A stretch of DNA of 64,000 nt, taken from assembly GCF_026151205.1 (NCBI RefSeq), contig NC_087077.1:4094001-4158000 (forward strand), given 5' to 3'. The notes under the pieces are model-generated. The model was not told where the DNA came from, searched no databases, and worked only from the letters and a program-made list of their open reading frames with translations. This document shows, in pieces, positions 61,659 to 64,000 of the stretch. This DNA comes from Bolinopsis microptera (lineage: Eukaryota > Ctenophora > Tentaculata > Lobata > Bolinopsidae). The position numbers were made by a program, and so were the translations under genes. Numbering within the stretch: the stretch's first letter is position 1; every line of letters starts with the position of its first letter.

Positions 61659-61780
61659 CCTGATAAGTGTAGCCGTGTCCCTGACAGAACACTCTATCTC
61701 CGGTCTCCCTCTGACCACAGAATGTCAGGGAGGATTTGAAGTTGTACACTCTATCGTCCTCATCTGACTTAACACTCATT
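61659..61780 (-). CDS. Secreted cysteine-rich protein, exon 3
   Basis: The minus-strand acceptor CACATCACAG| and donor TCAGG|GTAAGA bound 122 bases: one base completing Lys66, 40 codons and one base. Encodes MSVKSDEDDRVYNFKSS, LTFCGQRETGDRVFC and QGHGYTYQ, with cysteines 87 and 98 of the precursor. The phases on both sides match exons 2 and 4 exactly. A shortened duplicate lies at 58311. Confidence 0.7.
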
Positions 61781-62129
61781 CTGTGATGTGATATACTTGT
61801 TTAGTAAGCTAGTGTTGTCATAAGAAATTGGCGTCGGACATCATTATTAATTGTGAATTTTTATTATAATTAGAGAACCTAAAAACGATAGTCAGCCTCC
61901 AATTTTATCTGACAACACTGCAATTAGTTTTAATAGCCATCCAGTGGTAAAATAATGCTTTTATTTAATCAGCTACAACTCAAGATTACTGTCTGAGATG
62001 AACGTAAGCAATTCACAAAAAGTTGACCTCTTGATTTCAAGCTTCTAGTGTAATCATTGTGTTATAGTTCTGATTTTTTAACGGCCAGATTTTCTCGGCT
62101 GAGATGTATTTGTAATTTGTTGAACTTAC

Positions 62130-62218
62130 TTCTGAACAACTCGGACACACTGGTCGTTGTCTTGGCAGGTGGTTGAACTAGCAGTTGAACAATCCTCCCA
62201 CCCTCCTACCCACGTCTC
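62130..62218 (-). CDS. Secreted cysteine-rich protein, exon 2
   Basis: The minus-strand acceptor TTGTTATAG| and donor CAGAA|GTAAGTT bound 89 bases. Encodes ETWVGGWEDCSTASSTTCQD and NDQCVRVVQ, then part of a Lys codon. The TTC-(5)-QCV spacing recalls Ly6/uPAR three-finger proteins, but the diagnostic CC-x4-CN end has not been found. Confidence 0.7.
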
Positions 62219-62326
62219 CTATAACAATCAGATCTCATTAAACATGCCCTCTAGTTATTTAATTATATTATTCAAACTAAGTTATGGTCAAGACTCAAAA
62301 TAGTTTATGACATGAAAGTGGATTAC

Positions 62327-62434
62327 CTTTAATTCCGAGGGTATATCGCCTGTAATGGACATGCAGCCGTCCCTACATTGTTGGGATGCCACAATCGTCA
62401 CCACACTGAGAAACAAAACAACAACTGCAGCCAT
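62327..62434 (-). CDS. Secreted cysteine-rich protein, exon 1 (signal peptide)
   Basis: ATG on the minus strand at 62434-62432; 36 codons to the donor TTAAAG|GTAATC. Residues 1-18 (MAAVVVLFLSVVTIVASQ) form a signal peptide. The mature protein begins near QCRDGCMSITGD with cysteines 20 and 24. An earlier in-frame Met gives the 66-residue reading seen when the intron is ignored; the second Met is preferred because it starts the hydrophobic segment. Four exons give 138 residues with eight cysteines so far: C20, C24, C46, C54, C60, C87, C98, C117. I do not recognise the family with certainty; Ly6-like is the best guess. Confidence 0.7.
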
Positions 62435-63200
62435 TATCTGAGGTACACAATAAATATTATACAAGAGTTCATGAAAAGGGATGCTCAACAGAAGATTTCT
62501 TTAAGCTAGATCTTATTTACTTATTAGCTTCTGTAAGCAGAGGGCATCAACCATTTTTTAGCTACTTGAACAAAGGTTATCTCCCATTCAGATGGTAGAG
62601 TGATTTATTAACATAATCTTCTTTGATATCAAGTGATGCTAATTAGGTAATATGTATATCGAAGAATCCACAAGAAATTGATGATTCTCTCAAAATATCA
62701 AAAAAGCTACGACGATTTCGGTTAAAACTGACGACTGATATGTAGCTAACTGGATTAATAAATATCGTTTGGCGCATCACTCTAGCGCATCCGAATAGTC
62801 GATAGTAAAATGAAGACATCCTAAAGTTTTTGTTAATCTACCACATTACATCAAAAAACCGAAAACCTACAGCTGCAGACTGCACAAAACTGAGAACAAA
62901 CACGTCGTTTAGTCTACAGTAAACCCAACAGAAAATCTCCCAGATCTCGTATCCAGAAAGAAATGGTTGCTACGATACACGCTCTGTTCCAATGAAAAAT
63001 ATGGTGGCATCACGTGATGTAACCTTAAAGGAAATGCTTATTCTACCAATTAATTCAATTAATCTTTAATCAATCGCCTAGTATAGAATCGTATTCTTCG
63101 TTAGTTCAACAGTGTGCAATAATGAGCATAAAAAATGTAGCACAACTATAATTGATCGATTCGACAGTAAAAATCAAACTTCAAAACTTGGAATAAGAAA
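62435..63200. other. Upstream of the minus-strand secreted gene
   Basis: Should hold its 5' untranslated region and promoter. The only candidate sites are an inverted pair of CCAAT (62989) and ATCACGTGAT (63009-63018, E-box core 63011-63016) 22 bp apart. No exon seen. Confidence 0.35.
62989..63018 (-). promoter_or_regulatory. Possible promoter elements: CCAAT and E-box
   Basis: CCAAT and the palindrome ATCACGTGAT lie about 560-580 bp upstream of the minus-strand start codon. A CCAAT/E-box pair also occurs at 618-642. Weak evidence; no TATA box or initiator identified. Confidence 0.2.
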
Positions 63201-63201
63201 G

Positions 63202-63325
63202 TTCTCACGGCACTACTGGTAGATTCTCACGAGGCACGCACTACTGGTAGTGGTAGATTCTCACGAGACACGCACTACTGGTAGATTCTCACGAGGCACG
63301 CACTAACTGGTAGTGGTAGAGCGAG
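63202..63325. repeat. Minisatellite, about four copies of 30-40 bp
   Basis: GCACGCACTACTGGTAG and ATTCTCACGAG alternate four times with a variable TGGTAG insert between them. Confidence 0.85.
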
Positions 63326-64000
63326 CTAATAATTGGGCAGTACCCCTGCCAGTAGCCAGTAGTTGGCTAGGCACGGGTATTCAATTAGGAAAAGCAGTAA
63401 CTCAATCAGCTTATAAATCTAGCAGACGCCATAGGGAGGGGCATTAAGTAGTTACTTTTCTAGTAAACAGTATTGGGTGTGAAGTATTTAGTGATAGGAA
63501 ATTACTAAATCAAAAGGTTTGACACTCAACATGCCCAATATTTACAACCTCAAAGTTGGATGATTACTAAATTCTTGCATTTTACTACTTTTACAGAAGG
63601 TATTATTAAAATGCTGTGTTATAGCCCCCCTTCTCAGCTAACTGAATAAAGCCTTACTTTCTACTAAGTAATTACTGATTGGTACAGTTCACTAAGCATA
63701 TCAACCGCTTCTCTCTATTATTGGCACTTTCTTTTTATGGCTTCCACCTTACTTCCGTATACTTTATTTTCGCACCTACAAAATATAACAGACGGCTGAA
63801 AAACTTCGCAGGATACCGATATTCTGATAAAATTCACCTAACTCAAAACAAACTGTCAAAGAAGCGCATGTTAGATTTAATAGATTAGATTTAATAGATT
63901 AGAGATGGACAAGAATATATTTATCCGGTAACTAAATGATGCCAAATATTGTGCCAAAATAGATCGGTTACTTTACGATTGTGTCATCTATTTTCCTTGT
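63326..64000. other. Intergenic, nothing recognised
   Basis: One 69-codon frame at 63679-63888 starts with TTG and has no domain or splice context. A 13-bp direct duplication (AGATTTAATAGAT) lies near 63870-63895. Confidence 0.4.

Noticed and set aside
63679-63888. 69-codon frame near the right edge
   Set aside because: TTG start, no domain, no splice sites and chance length in AT-rich DNA.

Overview
The window looks like accessory DNA from an invertebrate animal. The genes have short coding exons, GT-AG introns, cleavable signal peptides and thrombospondin type-1 (TSP1) exons. Intergenic DNA is AT-rich and packed with non-LTR retrotransposon relics, inverted-repeat transposons, very long (CT)n arrays and poly-G/poly-C runs. 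The TSP1 sequence style and retroelement types are those I associate with cnidarians, but that placement is an inference. I see no bacterial operon, CRISPR array, rRNA or tRNA.

1-17 kb is a transposon graveyard. It holds two tandem 314-bp units, a complete TA-flanked Tc1/mariner-like element (4069-5549) that keeps only the DNA-binding half of its transposase, and an orphan C48/Ulp1-like cysteine protease frame (minus strand, 5590-6537). It also holds an RNase H relic cut by a hAT-like MITE with a perfect 8-bp target duplication, a restriction-like endonuclease relic, a 647-codon open reverse transcriptase (9946-11889) and copies of a palindromic TTAA-associated element.

17-24 kb contains the 5' part of a plus-strand secreted-protein gene: a signal-peptide exon, a Lys/Cys-rich exon and two nucleotide-identical TSP1 exons, all joined in compatible splice phase. 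A 2-kb composite repeat ending in a 151-bp-arm palindrome sits in the intron before the second TSP1 exon. 24.8-26 kb is an APE-endonuclease retroelement relic.

26.5-48 kb is not trustworthy sequence. Known repeats read cleanly outside the block, but inside it isolated bases are replaced by their neighbours, giving homopolymer-smoothed text. The right boundary falls inside a single repeat copy, so it is technical. Its ORFs should not be annotated as genes.

49.6-56.3 kb holds a 7-bp satellite (about 690 bp, ending in a short inverted arm) and then the most unusual part of the window: at least eight tandem copies of an exon encoding a PLAT/LH2-like domain. Each copy has its own 3' splice site in phase 1 and seven of the eight have a stop codon at or near the expected end; none has an evident start codon or signal peptide. 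They look like a cassette of alternative terminal exons. Individual cassettes have been altered by a 31-bp-arm palindrome, a 4-bp frameshift, a 30-bp insertion that creates a second acceptor, and a TTAA foldback element inserted exactly at a stop codon. Their phase would fit the TSP1 gene upstream, but the join crosses the corrupted block and is unproven.

58-62.4 kb holds a minus-strand gene for a small secreted cysteine-rich protein (four exons traced in perfect phase). Its third intron contains two (CT)n arrays and a 5'-truncated RT-RNase H retrotransposon with a poly-A tail and a perfect 11-bp target-site duplication.
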